Notes under the pieces: model-generated
Seen by the model: the letters and a program-made list of their open reading frames with translations, nothing else
Database searches by the model: none
What the model was told of the DNA's origin: nothing
Program-made: the position numbers and the translations under genes
Shown here: positions 34,993-43,685 of the stretch, in pieces
Position numbering within the stretch: the first letter of the stretch is position 1
Layout: every line of letters begins with the position of its first letter
Assembly (NCBI GenBank): GCA_009838525.1
Contig: VXRJ01000034.1
Location: 186,640-250,639 of the forward strand
From: Acidobacteriota bacterium
Lineage (GTDB): Bacteria; Acidobacteriota; Vicinamibacteria; Vicinamibacterales; UBA8438
Direction: 5' to 3'
DNA length: 64,000 bases

Positions 34993-37112
34993 TCCACGCG
35001 GCCCGCCTGCCTTTGTTCCGACCAGAGTTCGGACCCCGACCAGATGTCGGGAAACCCGGTCACGTCGTTGTCCTGATCGGGGACTAGTCCTGCCAGTGAG
35101 TCGGGGAAGGTCTCAAAGTAGATGATGAAGATCACGCGCCGAATCTCTCCGTAGTCCGTCACGGAGTAGAAGTGCAGTCGGCCACCCAAGAGCTGGGCGG
35201 CGCCCTGCACCTGCAGTTCGATATTCCGGAAGATCGCGTCGTAGTGCTCCCGGCGCACATCCACCAGATTCACGCCGTAGAAAGGTGGCTCCAGCGACGG
35301 CATCTCCCGAGCAAAACGCTCGCCCCACCGAGGCATGTCGGGGCTGATCTTTGGAAGAGGCTGGAAAGCCGACGGAAACTCTCGATGGGAAGACTCTGGC
35401 GAGGGCACGCGACCAATGTACCTGATAGGCTGCCGGCAGGTGAAGCTCGCCGCGGTCCAGTTCGCGGGGTCGTCCGCCCCGCCGGCCGGTCCAGTATAGA
35501 CGGCCCGCGCCGGCCAGGGGCAGAGGGGCCGCTCGTTGTCGACAACGCCGTCCGTCGCGTGCGTGGCGATGAGCGCGTCGGGCGCCTCGCCGCGTTCGAC
35601 CCAGGCGACGAGCGGCGCCAGGCGGTCCCATGTATCCGGACCCCGTCCGCCCCGGCAATGGCCCATGCCGGGCGCCATGAACAGCCGCGCCCGCTCCTGG
35701 GCCGCCGCCAGGTCGCCCCCGAAGGTGGTCTCGACCATCTCCTCGTAGTACGTGACGGTGGGCTGCGGCACCACCAGCGCGTCGGCCCACCCGTGGTAGA
35801 GGATTAGCTTCCCGTCCTCCTGCCGCAGAAAGCGCGTCAGGTCGGGATCCACGGCGTCCGTGATCGCCTTCATGACGTCGCCCTTCCCGTCCGTGACGTC
35901 GTTGATATCGAACTCCCACCATGCCCATTCAGGTGGCGTCGCGTTCCGGTCCGGCGGCGTGGAAACATCGACCATGTCGGCCGGAGCGACGCCGGGGTCC
36001 TCGTCGTAGAAGAGGTAGTTGAGGTGGTCGCCGCCGAGACCCACCGCCCCCGGCGCAAAGTTGTTCACCGGATACGGAATGAACAGCCGCGGCCACTGGA
36101 GTTCCGAGCCGAGAGGCTTGCCCGCGTAGATCGGTTCGCCGTGGCGGTCGCGCGGCCCGGCATGAAAGTCGCGGACCGTCTGCATCTGCGCGCGCGTAAA
36201 GCACTCGTCGCCGTCGATGTCGTCGATGCACCGGTGCGGCGCGAGGTCGCGGTCCGGATCGAAGTCGCAGCCGAGCGGATCGTCGATCACGCCGTCGGCG
36301 ACGCCGTCGTTGCGGTCGCACGCGGACAGCACCGCGTCGGCCAGGATCTCCACCTTCCGGACGCTGTCGAACCGGCCGTCGCCGTCGGTGTCGAAGCCGA
36401 GCGCGCCGGCGAAGTCGTCGCGGAACATCCGCTGCAGCAGCCAGACCCGCACCGCGTTCATGTCCTGGTAGTGGTTCGCCGGCGCGCCCGCCACGATCCC
36501 GTCGAAGTCGCCGGGGTAGCGCTGCGCCTCCATCAACCCCTGCCGCCCGCCGGTGGAGCAGCCCTCGAAGTACGAGTACTCCGGCTCGGCGTCGTAGTAG
36601 GCGCGCACGAGCGTCTTGCCCGCCATGGCGGTCAGGTGGACGGCCCGATAGCCGAAGTCGATCTCGGCCTGCCGGTTGTTCCAGGCGAACGACGAGCCGG
36701 GCTCCGCGCCGTTGTCGTGGCCGGTGTTGCTGTTGGCGACGGCGTAGCCTTCGGCCACCCGGTGGTCGGCGAAGTCGAGGTCGCCGTCCTTGCCGCCGTC
36801 CCCCCACTTCAAGAAACGGCCGTTCCAGTTGCGCGGCAGCGGTAACTGCGCGTGGAAGTGGATGGCGGGAGGCAGGATGCCCCGCACGTAGCAATAGGGC
36901 TCGCCGGCGCCCGTCTCCGTCACGCCGGCGTGCGTGATCGTCAGGTTTCGAATCTGCTGCAGCGCCTCGCAGCCGGCCCGCTCGTCCGGCGTGGGCGCCG
37001 CCGTCTGAGCCGTTGTCGGTGCCGCGCCGGTCGCGGCAGCCAGCAGCCCCGACAGAACGAACGCGGTTGACGCGACGCCGAGCCGGGCCGTCAGCCGGTG
37101 GTTTCCGCACAT
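34971..37112 (-). CDS. secreted tannase/feruloyl-esterase family protein with C-terminal extension
   Basis: 713 residues; ATG 37112 has GGAGG five bases upstream. After a signal peptide ending near TTAQT, the family catalytic features are clear: nucleophile Ser in FEGCSTGGRQG, acid Asp in YHGWADALV and His in GMGHCRGG. The paired Cys next to Ser and His form the CS-D-HC arrangement of feruloyl esterases, tannases and MHETase. The acidic loop DTDGDGRFDS fits the calcium site of the lid. These enzymes hydrolyse esters of aromatic acids outside the cytoplasm. About 135 residues follow the normal end (after ASFTCRQP), with strands such as RRVIFIIYFETFP, and I do not recognise this part. It is the last gene of the operon starting at 44828, 15 bases after the DUF481 gene. 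Confidence 0.9.
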   Translation of the reverse strand: MCGNHRLTARLGVASTAFVLSGLLAAATGAAPTTAQTAAPTPDERAGCEALQQIRNLTITHAGVTETGAGEPYCYVRGILPPAIHFHAQLPLPRNWNGRFLKWGDGGKDGDLDFADHRVAEGYAVANSNTGHDNGAEPGSSFAWNNRQAEIDFGYRAVHLTAMAGKTLVRAYYDAEPEYSYFEGCSTGGRQGLMEAQRYPGDFDGIVAGAPANHYQDMNAVRVWLLQRMFRDDFAGALGFDTDGDGRFDSVRKVEILADAVLSACDRNDGVADGVIDDPLGCDFDPDRDLAPHRCIDDIDGDECFTRAQMQTVRDFHAGPRDRHGEPIYAGKPLGSELQWPRLFIPYPVNNFAPGAVGLGGDHLNYLFYDEDPGVAPADMVDVSTPPDRNATPPEWAWWEFDINDVTDGKGDVMKAITDAVDPDLTRFLRQEDGKLILYHGWADALVVPQPTVTYYEEMVETTFGGDLAAAQERARLFMAPGMGHCRGGRGPDTWDRLAPLVAWVERGEAPDALIATHATDGVVDNERPLCPWPARAVYTGPAGGADDPANWTAASFTCRQPIRYIGRVPSPESSHREFPSAFQPLPKISPDMPRWGERFAREMPSLEPPFYGVNLVDVRREHYDAIFRNIELQVQGAAQLLGGRLHFYSVTDYGEIRRVIFIIYFETFPDSLAGLVPDQDNDVTGFPDIWSGSELWSEQRQAGRVDYSAAGT

Positions 37113-37127
37113 GGCATCCTCCGTCCG

Positions 37128-38132
37128 TCAGAAACTGATCACGAGCGCGGTCCTCAGTATCGTATCCAGCCCGTCCTTGCGGAGTCGGCCTGTGCCCAGA
37201 TCCACGGTAAGGCCGCCGTTGACGACGGTCTCGAACAGTTCGTCGCCGCTGGACGGTATGCCGTCCGGATCGCGCAGCGCGATGCGCGCGACGATCGCGG
37301 CCTCCTCCAGGGCCGGCTGGTGCTCGTAGAGCCACTGCAGGCTGACGCGGAGCGAAAGGTGATCCGTCATCGCGACGGAAGCGCCGCTGGCCGTGTTGAG
37401 CGAGTAGTCGGAGCGATCCGTCATGTTGACGTTCATCGTCAGGGCGCCGTCGAGCGTCGTGATCGTTCCGAGTTGCTGCCGGTAGTCGCCGTTGATGCGG
37501 AGGCCGGCGAACCGGTTCGCCTTGAAGCCGTCCGTCTCCTCCTCCTCGCGGGTCGTGTAGCTGAACCCGTAGGCGGTGGACAGGGCAAGCGATTCCCGAT
37601 CGGCCCAGGTGTTGCCGACGCCGGCGAAGATCATGTTTCGGTTGCGGATGCCGGCGTCCCGGTTGCGGTCCCAGCTCGCCCCGGCGTGCCAGAGGAAGCG
37701 CTCGCCGAGCTCGCGGTCGTAGCGGCCCTCCAGGAAGTACTGCTCGACATCCGGATCGAGGGGCGGACGGACCACCACCGTCTCGAAGTTCTCGGGCGTT
37801 CCCCCTAGCGGGAAGCGGACGCCGGGCGGGAGCGTGAGGTAGCGCTCGTCGCCGGTGCGCGAGCGGACGCCATCGAAGCGCAGCCGCAGGCGGTGGGCCG
37901 CTCCGCGGACCCGCAGGGTGTTCGAGAAGCCGAGGGTCTGGGTCTCGGCGTTGCCGCCGGTCCGGACCACGCTCAATTCGGTGGCGTTGTCCCAGCCGGG
38001 GTTATCGTCGTCGTCCGTATCGGCGCCGGGGGTCTGGGCGGCCAGTTGCGCCGGCCACAGCACCATCGCGAGGAGCGCGGCGCGCCGTACCCAGTCAGCC
38101 GTGGTCGCACGGCCGACGCCGCTGCCGCGCAG
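37128..38132 (-). CDS. DUF481-family outer-membrane barrel, probable CTG start
   Basis: 334 residues if CTG 38132 starts translation. No ATG, GTG or TTG lies in frame at a suitable place before the signal peptide (RRAALLAMVLWPAQLAAQ). The CTG has a perfect GGAGGT (38145-38140) at seven bases. An ATG at 38054 region would cut the signal peptide in half. The mature protein matches the YdiY/DUF481 pattern: WDNATELSVVRTGGNAETQT, then paired strands (HRLRLRFDGVRSRTGDERY, WHAGASWDRNRDAGIRNRN) and a final LVISF with terminal Phe for outer-membrane insertion. It is the fifth gene of a six-gene operon, 32 bases after the ankyrin gene. Its channel or structural role is unknown. Confidence 0.78.
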   Translation of the reverse strand: MRGSGVGRATTADWVRRAALLAMVLWPAQLAAQTPGADTDDDDNPGWDNATELSVVRTGGNAETQTLGFSNTLRVRGAAHRLRLRFDGVRSRTGDERYLTLPPGVRFPLGGTPENFETVVVRPPLDPDVEQYFLEGRYDRELGERFLWHAGASWDRNRDAGIRNRNMIFAGVGNTWADRESLALSTAYGFSYTTREEEETDGFKANRFAGLRINGDYRQQLGTITTLDGALTMNVNMTDRSDYSLNTASGASVAMTDHLSLRVSLQWLYEHQPALEEAAIVARIALRDPDGIPSSGDELFETVVNGGLTVDLGTGRLRKDGLDTILRTALVISF

Positions 38133-38164
38133 TTCGGGGACCTCCAGGTGCCGCCCGGTCGCGC

Positions 38165-39802
38165 CTATCGGGCGGGGACGTCGCCCGCGCCGCCGAAGAA
38201 CTTCCCGTCGACGCACTGATCCGAACGGCAGTTGTTCTGGAAGGGGGAGCCGAGCGCGACCAGGAGGTCGGCGGTCTCCGGTTTCGGGATGAAGAAGCGC
38301 GACGGCCCGAACGCCATGTCGGCGGGCGAGTTGCCGTCGCGCGTCAACGCGTCGATGCGCGCGCCCTGCTCGACGAGGTAGCGGGCCATTTCCGAGTCGC
38401 CGCGGCCGGCCGCGCCGTGCAGGGCCGTGTAGCCGCGGCTGTCGGTCGCGTTGACGTCGTTCCCCAGCTCGAGGCAGTAGCGGATCGCCTCCATGAACGA
38501 GTCGGGCGCGTTCTGCGTGAAGTTGCCCACCCAGCCGACGCCCGCCGCCACCATCAGGGGCGTCGCGCCGGCGTCGGTCGCCAGGTTGGGATCGGCCCCC
38601 GCCTCGACGAGAATGCGCATCGCTTCGACGTCGGTCGAGTGCGCGGCCCGCCAGAAGGGGGTCGATCCGGCGAAGTCCACCCAGCCGCGGTCGTGCGACG
38701 TCGGGCTGAACCAGAGCTTGCGGAGGAGCCGGGCGTTCGGGTCGGCGCCCGCCGCGAGCAGGTTGCGCATCAGGTCGAGCGAGTCCACCCCTTCCTGATC
38801 CGTCGGCGGATTCGGCGCCCACGAGATCGGCGCGTGCCGCATGTTGACGGTCGCGTAGAGCGGCCCCAGGCCGTCGAGGTTGACCAGGTTCGTGTCGGCG
38901 CCGCGATCGAGCAGGTACTGGGCGACGTCGTAGTGACCGTTGCCGATGGCGATCACCATCGGGCTGCTGCCGTCGCCGCCGCTGACGCGGTCCACGTCGG
39001 CGCCCGATTCGACCAGCGCGCGGACCGCGTCGAGATGGCCCTCGCGCGCCGCGAAGAGCAACGGCGTCAGCCCGCCCATCACCGAGCTGCCCCCCGGGAC
39101 GCGGCGACGCCGATTGGGAATCGGATTGCCGTACTCGTCCAGGCGGTCCTCGATCATCGAAACGACGAACGACATCAACCCGGTCAGCGCGCCGTGCCGG
39201 ACGAGGGCGCGGATCGCGTCCGCGCGGTCTTCCCACGCCGCGAACATCAGCGCGGTCTGGCCGTTCTCGTTCTCGCGCGCGTTGACCCAGGCGCCGCGTT
39301 CGGCGAGGAGGTCGATTGCCTCGACGCTGCCCGCCATGGCGGCCGCCATCAGCGGGGTCGCGCCGGTGGCGGTCGGGATGTTGACATCTGCTTCGGTCGT
39401 GAGCAGCCGGTCGAGCATCGCCGCACTGCCGTTGCTGGCGGCCAGCCAGAGCGGCGTGATCGCGCCGACGCGGGTTCGGGCCATCACGTTGGCGTCGGCG
39501 CCGAGCAGCAGCTCGGCGATCTCGTGGTCGTCGTTGAACGCCGCCCAGTGGAGCGCGGTCATGCCGTCTCCCTGCGGGGCGTTGAGTCGGGCGCGTTCGG
39601 CGATCAGAGTGCGGACGCGCTCGACGTCGCCGTCCCGGGCGGCGTCGGCGAGGGGGGAGTCGGACGCGGCGGCCGGCGAGGCGGTGGTTGCGAGCAGGAA
39701 GAGGGCGGCGAGAAGAATGCCGGCGTGGACGCCGGCGCAGCGGCCGTAGACGCCGGCGCACCGGCCCGGATGCCGTGGACGCCGGCGCACCAGTGATCTC
39801 AT
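38165..39802 (-). CDS. secreted ankyrin-repeat protein
   Basis: 545 residues from ATG 39802, two bases after the DUF1552 stop. The first 28 residues are encoded by GC-rich palindromic repeats (GRCAGVYGRCAGVHAGI) and precede the hydrophobic signal core ILLAALFLLATTASPAAA. About ten ankyrin units follow (for example TALHWAAFNDDHEIAELLL, TPLMAAAMAGSVEAIDLLA, TALHGAAGRGDSEMARYLV), interrupted by longer loops at about 210-235 and 325-370. The C-terminus has a Cys pair (NNCRSDQC). Ankyrin stacks bind proteins; export makes a periplasmic or outer-membrane-associated partner likely. The operon context with DUF1592, DUF1552 and a DUF481 barrel suggests it belongs to a surface complex (inference). Confidence 0.88.
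   Translation of the reverse strand: MRSLVRRRPRHPGRCAGVYGRCAGVHAGILLAALFLLATTASPAAASDSPLADAARDGDVERVRTLIAERARLNAPQGDGMTALHWAAFNDDHEIAELLLGADANVMARTRVGAITPLWLAASNGSAAMLDRLLTTEADVNIPTATGATPLMAAAMAGSVEAIDLLAERGAWVNARENENGQTALMFAAWEDRADAIRALVRHGALTGLMSFVVSMIEDRLDEYGNPIPNRRRRVPGGSSVMGGLTPLLFAAREGHLDAVRALVESGADVDRVSGGDGSSPMVIAIGNGHYDVAQYLLDRGADTNLVNLDGLGPLYATVNMRHAPISWAPNPPTDQEGVDSLDLMRNLLAAGADPNARLLRKLWFSPTSHDRGWVDFAGSTPFWRAAHSTDVEAMRILVEAGADPNLATDAGATPLMVAAGVGWVGNFTQNAPDSFMEAIRYCLELGNDVNATDSRGYTALHGAAGRGDSEMARYLVEQGARIDALTRDGNSPADMAFGPSRFFIPKPETADLLVALGSPFQNNCRSDQCVDGKFFGGAGDVPAR
39719..39793. repeat. GC-rich palindromic repeats within the start of the ankyrin gene
   Basis: Three related units built on GCCGGCGTGGACGCCGGC (8-bp arms around GG), with variants around 39748 and 39775. 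They lie at the 5' end of the coding sequence directly after the DUF1552 stop, as does the related array at 47299-47388. Confidence 0.6.
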
Positions 39803-39804
39803 CG

Positions 39805-41178
39805 CTAGAGGTCCAGCTCGCCGGTGCTGTCGCCGATGCTGTCGGCGTCGACTCCCAGCCGGCGGAGCACCGTCAGCAGCGCGTTTGCCATCGGGGTGCC
39901 GTCGGCGCAGAGCAGGTGGTGATTCCCCTTGAACTGGCCGTTCGCGTGGCCAGCGAGGAACAGCGGCACCCGCAGGTGGTTGTGGACGCTGCCGTCTCCC
40001 ATCGGGCTGCCGTAGAGGACCAGCGACTGGTCGAGCAGGTTGCCGTCGCCGTCGGGCGTTTCCTTCAGCCGCTGAATGAAATGCGCCACCTGGTCGACGT
40101 GGAACGCGTTCAGCTTCGCGAACTCCGCCAGCCGGTCGGGCCGGTTGCCGTGGTGCGACAGCGAATGGAACGGGGTCTCGATGCCCGCCTCGGTGAAGAC
40201 GCGCGAGCTGACGTCGCGCCCCATCTTGAACGCGGCGACCCGCGTCGTGTCCGTCATGAACGCGAGCACCTGCAGGTCGAACATCAGGTTGACGTGGTCG
40301 GTCCAACTGTCGGGCACGCCGATCGGCGAGGCCGGCAGCTCGCGCACGACGGCGGACGCGTTGGTCGCTTCCACGCGCTGAATGCGGCGTTCGATCTCGC
40401 GGACGTCTTCGAGATAGTCGTCCAGGCGAGCCCGGTCGGTGGCCCCGAGGCCCATCTCGAGGTCGTCGATCTTGTCCAGGATGGAGTCGAGGATGGAGGC
40501 GTTCGCGCGGCGCCGCGCCTCGCGTTGCTCCGGCGTCGCCCCGTCGCCGAACAGCCGTTCGAAGGCGACGCGCGGGTCGCGCTCCATCGGGAGCGGGGTG
40601 GTCGGCGACGACCACGAAATCGTGTTGGCGTAGACGCAACTGTAGCCGTAGCCGCAGGCCCCGGTCAGGGAGCCGACGTCCTCGATGCAGAGCTGAAGCG
40701 ACGGCAGCGGCGTCTCTTGGCCGAAAGCCTGCGCGTAGATCTGATCCGCCGACGTGGCGTTGTAGATGTCCGCCCCCTCGGTCATCTTCGCGTGCGCGCA
40801 CGTGAGGAAGGCGGCCGACGACCGCGTGTGGTCCGCCCCCGCCTCGGCTTCGGTCTGCGCCGTCGCCGGGGCGATGTCTGTGTGGCTGACGACGGTCAGG
40901 TAGTCGCGGTGCGGCTCTAGCGACCGGAGGATCGGCGTCATCTCGAAGTCCTTGCCGACCGTCTTGGGCGACCAGTAGTGGAGGCGCGTGCCGTCGCCGG
41001 TGCTGCCCGCGCTGCCGTGCACCATCTCGATGGCGGCGAACCGGGTGCGGGGCGCGGCGGCGGTGCGGCGCGTGGCCGCCATCGCCGGGGCCATCGCGTC
41101 GAGGAACGGCAGGGCGAGCGATACGCCCATTCCCCGCAGCACGGTGCGGCGCGACAGGTGATTACCGGTGATGTACAT
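39805..41178 (-). CDS. DUF1552 protein with Tat signal
   Basis: 457 residues; ATG 41178 follows a GGGAGGGAG ribosome-binding site. A twin-arginine leader (LSRRTVLRGMGVSLALPF) indicates folded export. Motifs typical of DUF1552 are visible: the N-terminal FAAIEMVHG segment, DHTRSSAAFLTCAHAK, CVYANTISWSSPTTPLPMER, and the His-rich segment FHSLSHHG with NHLRVPLFLAG near the C-terminus. The fold belongs to the alkaline-phosphatase-like superfamily in planctomycetes and acidobacteria, but the reaction is not known. DUF1552 genes almost always follow DUF1592 cytochrome genes, as here (39 bases). The pair is thought to work together on an extracytoplasmic substrate. Confidence 0.92.
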   Translation of the reverse strand: MYITGNHLSRRTVLRGMGVSLALPFLDAMAPAMAATRRTAAAPRTRFAAIEMVHGSAGSTGDGTRLHYWSPKTVGKDFEMTPILRSLEPHRDYLTVVSHTDIAPATAQTEAEAGADHTRSSAAFLTCAHAKMTEGADIYNATSADQIYAQAFGQETPLPSLQLCIEDVGSLTGACGYGYSCVYANTISWSSPTTPLPMERDPRVAFERLFGDGATPEQREARRRANASILDSILDKIDDLEMGLGATDRARLDDYLEDVREIERRIQRVEATNASAVVRELPASPIGVPDSWTDHVNLMFDLQVLAFMTDTTRVAAFKMGRDVSSRVFTEAGIETPFHSLSHHGNRPDRLAEFAKLNAFHVDQVAHFIQRLKETPDGDGNLLDQSLVLYGSPMGDGSVHNHLRVPLFLAGHANGQFKGNHHLLCADGTPMANALLTVLRRLGVDADSIGDSTGELDL

Positions 41179-41217
41179 GCCGCGATCTCCCTCCCAGGAC
41201 GCTCGGATCAGTGCATC

Positions 41218-43668
41218 CTACGGCTGAATCGCCGCCCCGGCAACTTCCGCGTCCACGCGCCGCATCGTGAAGGGCGGGCTGGTGACGATCTCCATGACGA
41301 ACGTCGAGAACCGGTGCTCGTCCGCCGCCGCCTGCCGAACCACCTCCCGGACCGCCGGCATGTCGGTCGGTTCCAGGATCCGCCCGAGCGCGAACATCAG
41401 CAGGTTGCGCGTGAAGTTGGTGACGAAGCTCTCTTCATGGCGCTCGATAAAGCGGCGGATGTCGGCCGGACCGGCGACCGCGGTGCCGTCGAACAGCACG
41501 TCGCTCGGATTGATCGGCTCACCGCCGTCGCGCGTCCGCCATGCGCCGGTCGGGTCGAAGTTCTCGAGGGCGAAGCCGACCGGGTCCATGATGCGATGGC
41601 ACGACGCGCAGGCGGGGCTGGCCCGGTGCGCGGCGAGCCGCTCGCGCATCGTCGCGGGCTCTTCGCCGTGCTCGTTCTCGTCGAGCGGCGGGATGTCCGC
41701 CGGGGGGCGGGGCGGCGGCGCGCCCAGCAGCACGTCGAGTACCCAGGCGCCCCGGATTACCGGTGACGTCCGGTTGGCGAGCGACGTGAGGCTCAGGATG
41801 CTGGCATGGCCGAGGAGGCCGCGGCGCGCGTCGTCGGTCACCGGGACGCGGCGGAACCGGTTACCGATGACGTTCGGCACGCCGTAGTGCTCGGCCAGGC
41901 GCTGATCGACGAAGGTGTAGTCGGCGCCGATCAGGTCCGTCACGCCGCGGTTCTCGCGGACGATGCTGTCGAACAGCATCTCCGTCTCGCGCCGCATCGA
42001 CGCGCTCAGGTTCAGGTCCCAGTCCGGATAGAGGAAGACGTCCGGATGCACGTCCTGCAGGTTCTGCAGCCGCAGCCAGTGCGACGCGAAGTTGGTCGAG
42101 AGCGATTCGGCGCGCGGGTCGGCCAGCATCCGCTCCACCTGCGCCTCGAGCACGTCGCGGTCCGACAGCCGTCCGTCCGCCGCCACGTCGATCAGCGCTT
42201 CGTCCGGAAGGCTGCTCCAGAGGAAGAACGACAGTCGCGCCGCCAGTTCCAGGTCGGTCAGCCGGTGGTTCTCGCCCGGCGCGACTCCCGGCGGGGTCCG
42301 CTCGAAACGGAACAGGAACTCGGGGTCGGCGAGAATCGCCTGCAGCCCCATCCGGAGGCCCGCCTCGTGGTCGCCGGCGGCGCGTCCCTCGTCGTAGAAG
42401 CGCAGCAGGCGCGTGCGATCGCCGTCGGTGAGCGGTCGGCGGAAGGCGCGGCGGGCCACGCGCGAGAGGATCTCGTCCGCGCACGCCGTTTCCTCGTCGG
42501 GCGCGCCGGCGCGCGGCCGGCACGTCAGAAGCCGCAGGCGGATCGGCGTCTCGCTGACCCCGGTCACGTCGTACGGCCCGTCGATGCCCAGGTTCCGGAG
42601 GTGCGGCAGCCCCGTCAGCCCGGGGAAATGCCCGGTCGACAGGTCGGCCAGGGCCTGATCGAACGGCATCACGAAGTCCTGCACGGGGCCGGCGGCGCGC
42701 TGAATGAACGCGGCGGAGATCTGCTGCGGGCCGGCGCGGATCGGGATCGGCTCGGTCCGGAGCACGTCGGTCGTCCGCAGCTTGCGGTCGAGGTCCAGCA
42801 GGGCCACCCGCTCGCCGTTCACCGCGATCTCAATCTGTTCTCCTTCGGCCGGGATGTTGTCGCCGAAGAACGCGCCGATGCTGGCGAAGTAGAACGACAG
42901 CCGGAAGACGTACTCGCCGTCGGCGGGGAAGTTGTGGGTGACGGCGACGCCGCCGCGGGTGCCGAACGGCGTGCCGGGGACGTGCCGCATCTGCGAGAAC
43001 GCCTGTGGGACGACGTAGGTGTCGACCGACGGCGTGGCGTCCGGGTCGCCCACCGTCATCCGGGCGATCCGGCCGGCGGCGGTCAGATAGCTCTCGAGCA
43101 GCGTCGGCGAGACGGTCAGGACGTCGGACATGTTGTCGTAGCCCTGGCTCATGTCGTCGGGCGGCAGGAGCGACGTCGCGTCGATCTCCAGCCCGAACAG
43201 GTCGCGGACCGCGTTGGCGTACTCGGTCCGGTTCAGCCGGTGGAGGATGGGCCGCCCCGGGTTGGGCGCCGCCGCCGCGGCACGGTCCAGGCGTGTCTCG
43301 AGCTGATCGATGAACGCGGCGAGGACGGGCGTCTCCGGGCGCGGGCGGCCCTCGGGCGGCATCATGCCGGTCCGCAGCTTGAGGATTACCTGCTCGAACG
43401 TGGCGGGGTCGAGCTCCGGATGCTCCGGATCGACCCCCTCGAGGGTCAGGCCCCCGGTGCGGGCCTGGTCGTTATGGCAGGCGGCGCAGTACTGCCGCAA
43501 CAAGGCGCGCCCGTCCACTTCCGCCCCCGACGGTAGTGCGTCGGCCGGCGCTTGGGCGCTGGCCGGCGCCTGTCCGGACGGCGCCTGCGCGGCCGTCGCC
43601 TCCGCGGCGGTGGCCGGCGTGGCGATCAGGAGCGCGGCGACGACTGGCCAGACCGCAGGTCGGGGCAC
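41218..43668 (-). CDS. DUF1592-family secreted di-haem cytochrome-like protein (DUF1587/1592/1595/1588/1585)
   Basis: 816 residues from GTG 43668, chosen because a signal peptide (MPRPAVWPVVAALLIATP) starts there and the preceding NHL gene stops 18 bases upstream. The N-terminal domain has a c-type haem site C61-A-A-C-H65 and the GGLTLEGVD segment of planctomycete-type cytochromes. Then come the LHRLNRTEYANAVRDLFGLE motif (DUF1587), a beta-rich middle domain (DUF1592-like), LTDLELAARLSFFLWSSLPD, and a second CxxCH in ACASCHRIMDPVGFALENFD (DUF1588). It ends in DUF1585 (TSPPFTMRR). The two haem sites suggest electron transfer for an oxidation carried out with DUF1552. Exact function is unknown. 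Confidence 0.92.
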   Translation of the reverse strand: MPRPAVWPVVAALLIATPATAAEATAAQAPSGQAPASAQAPADALPSGAEVDGRALLRQYCAACHNDQARTGGLTLEGVDPEHPELDPATFEQVILKLRTGMMPPEGRPRPETPVLAAFIDQLETRLDRAAAAAPNPGRPILHRLNRTEYANAVRDLFGLEIDATSLLPPDDMSQGYDNMSDVLTVSPTLLESYLTAAGRIARMTVGDPDATPSVDTYVVPQAFSQMRHVPGTPFGTRGGVAVTHNFPADGEYVFRLSFYFASIGAFFGDNIPAEGEQIEIAVNGERVALLDLDRKLRTTDVLRTEPIPIRAGPQQISAAFIQRAAGPVQDFVMPFDQALADLSTGHFPGLTGLPHLRNLGIDGPYDVTGVSETPIRLRLLTCRPRAGAPDEETACADEILSRVARRAFRRPLTDGDRTRLLRFYDEGRAAGDHEAGLRMGLQAILADPEFLFRFERTPPGVAPGENHRLTDLELAARLSFFLWSSLPDEALIDVAADGRLSDRDVLEAQVERMLADPRAESLSTNFASHWLRLQNLQDVHPDVFLYPDWDLNLSASMRRETEMLFDSIVRENRGVTDLIGADYTFVDQRLAEHYGVPNVIGNRFRRVPVTDDARRGLLGHASILSLTSLANRTSPVIRGAWVLDVLLGAPPPRPPADIPPLDENEHGEEPATMRERLAAHRASPACASCHRIMDPVGFALENFDPTGAWRTRDGGEPINPSDVLFDGTAVAGPADIRRFIERHEESFVTNFTRNLLMFALGRILEPTDMPAVREVVRQAAADEHRFSTFVMEIVTSPPFTMRRVDAEVAGAAIQP

Positions 43669-43685
43669 GGCTTCTGCCGGAACGC

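Noticed and set aside
39803-40801. Long upstream extension of the ankyrin protein frame
   Set aside because: Lies on the DUF1552 gene; the ATG at 39802 directly follows that gene's stop.
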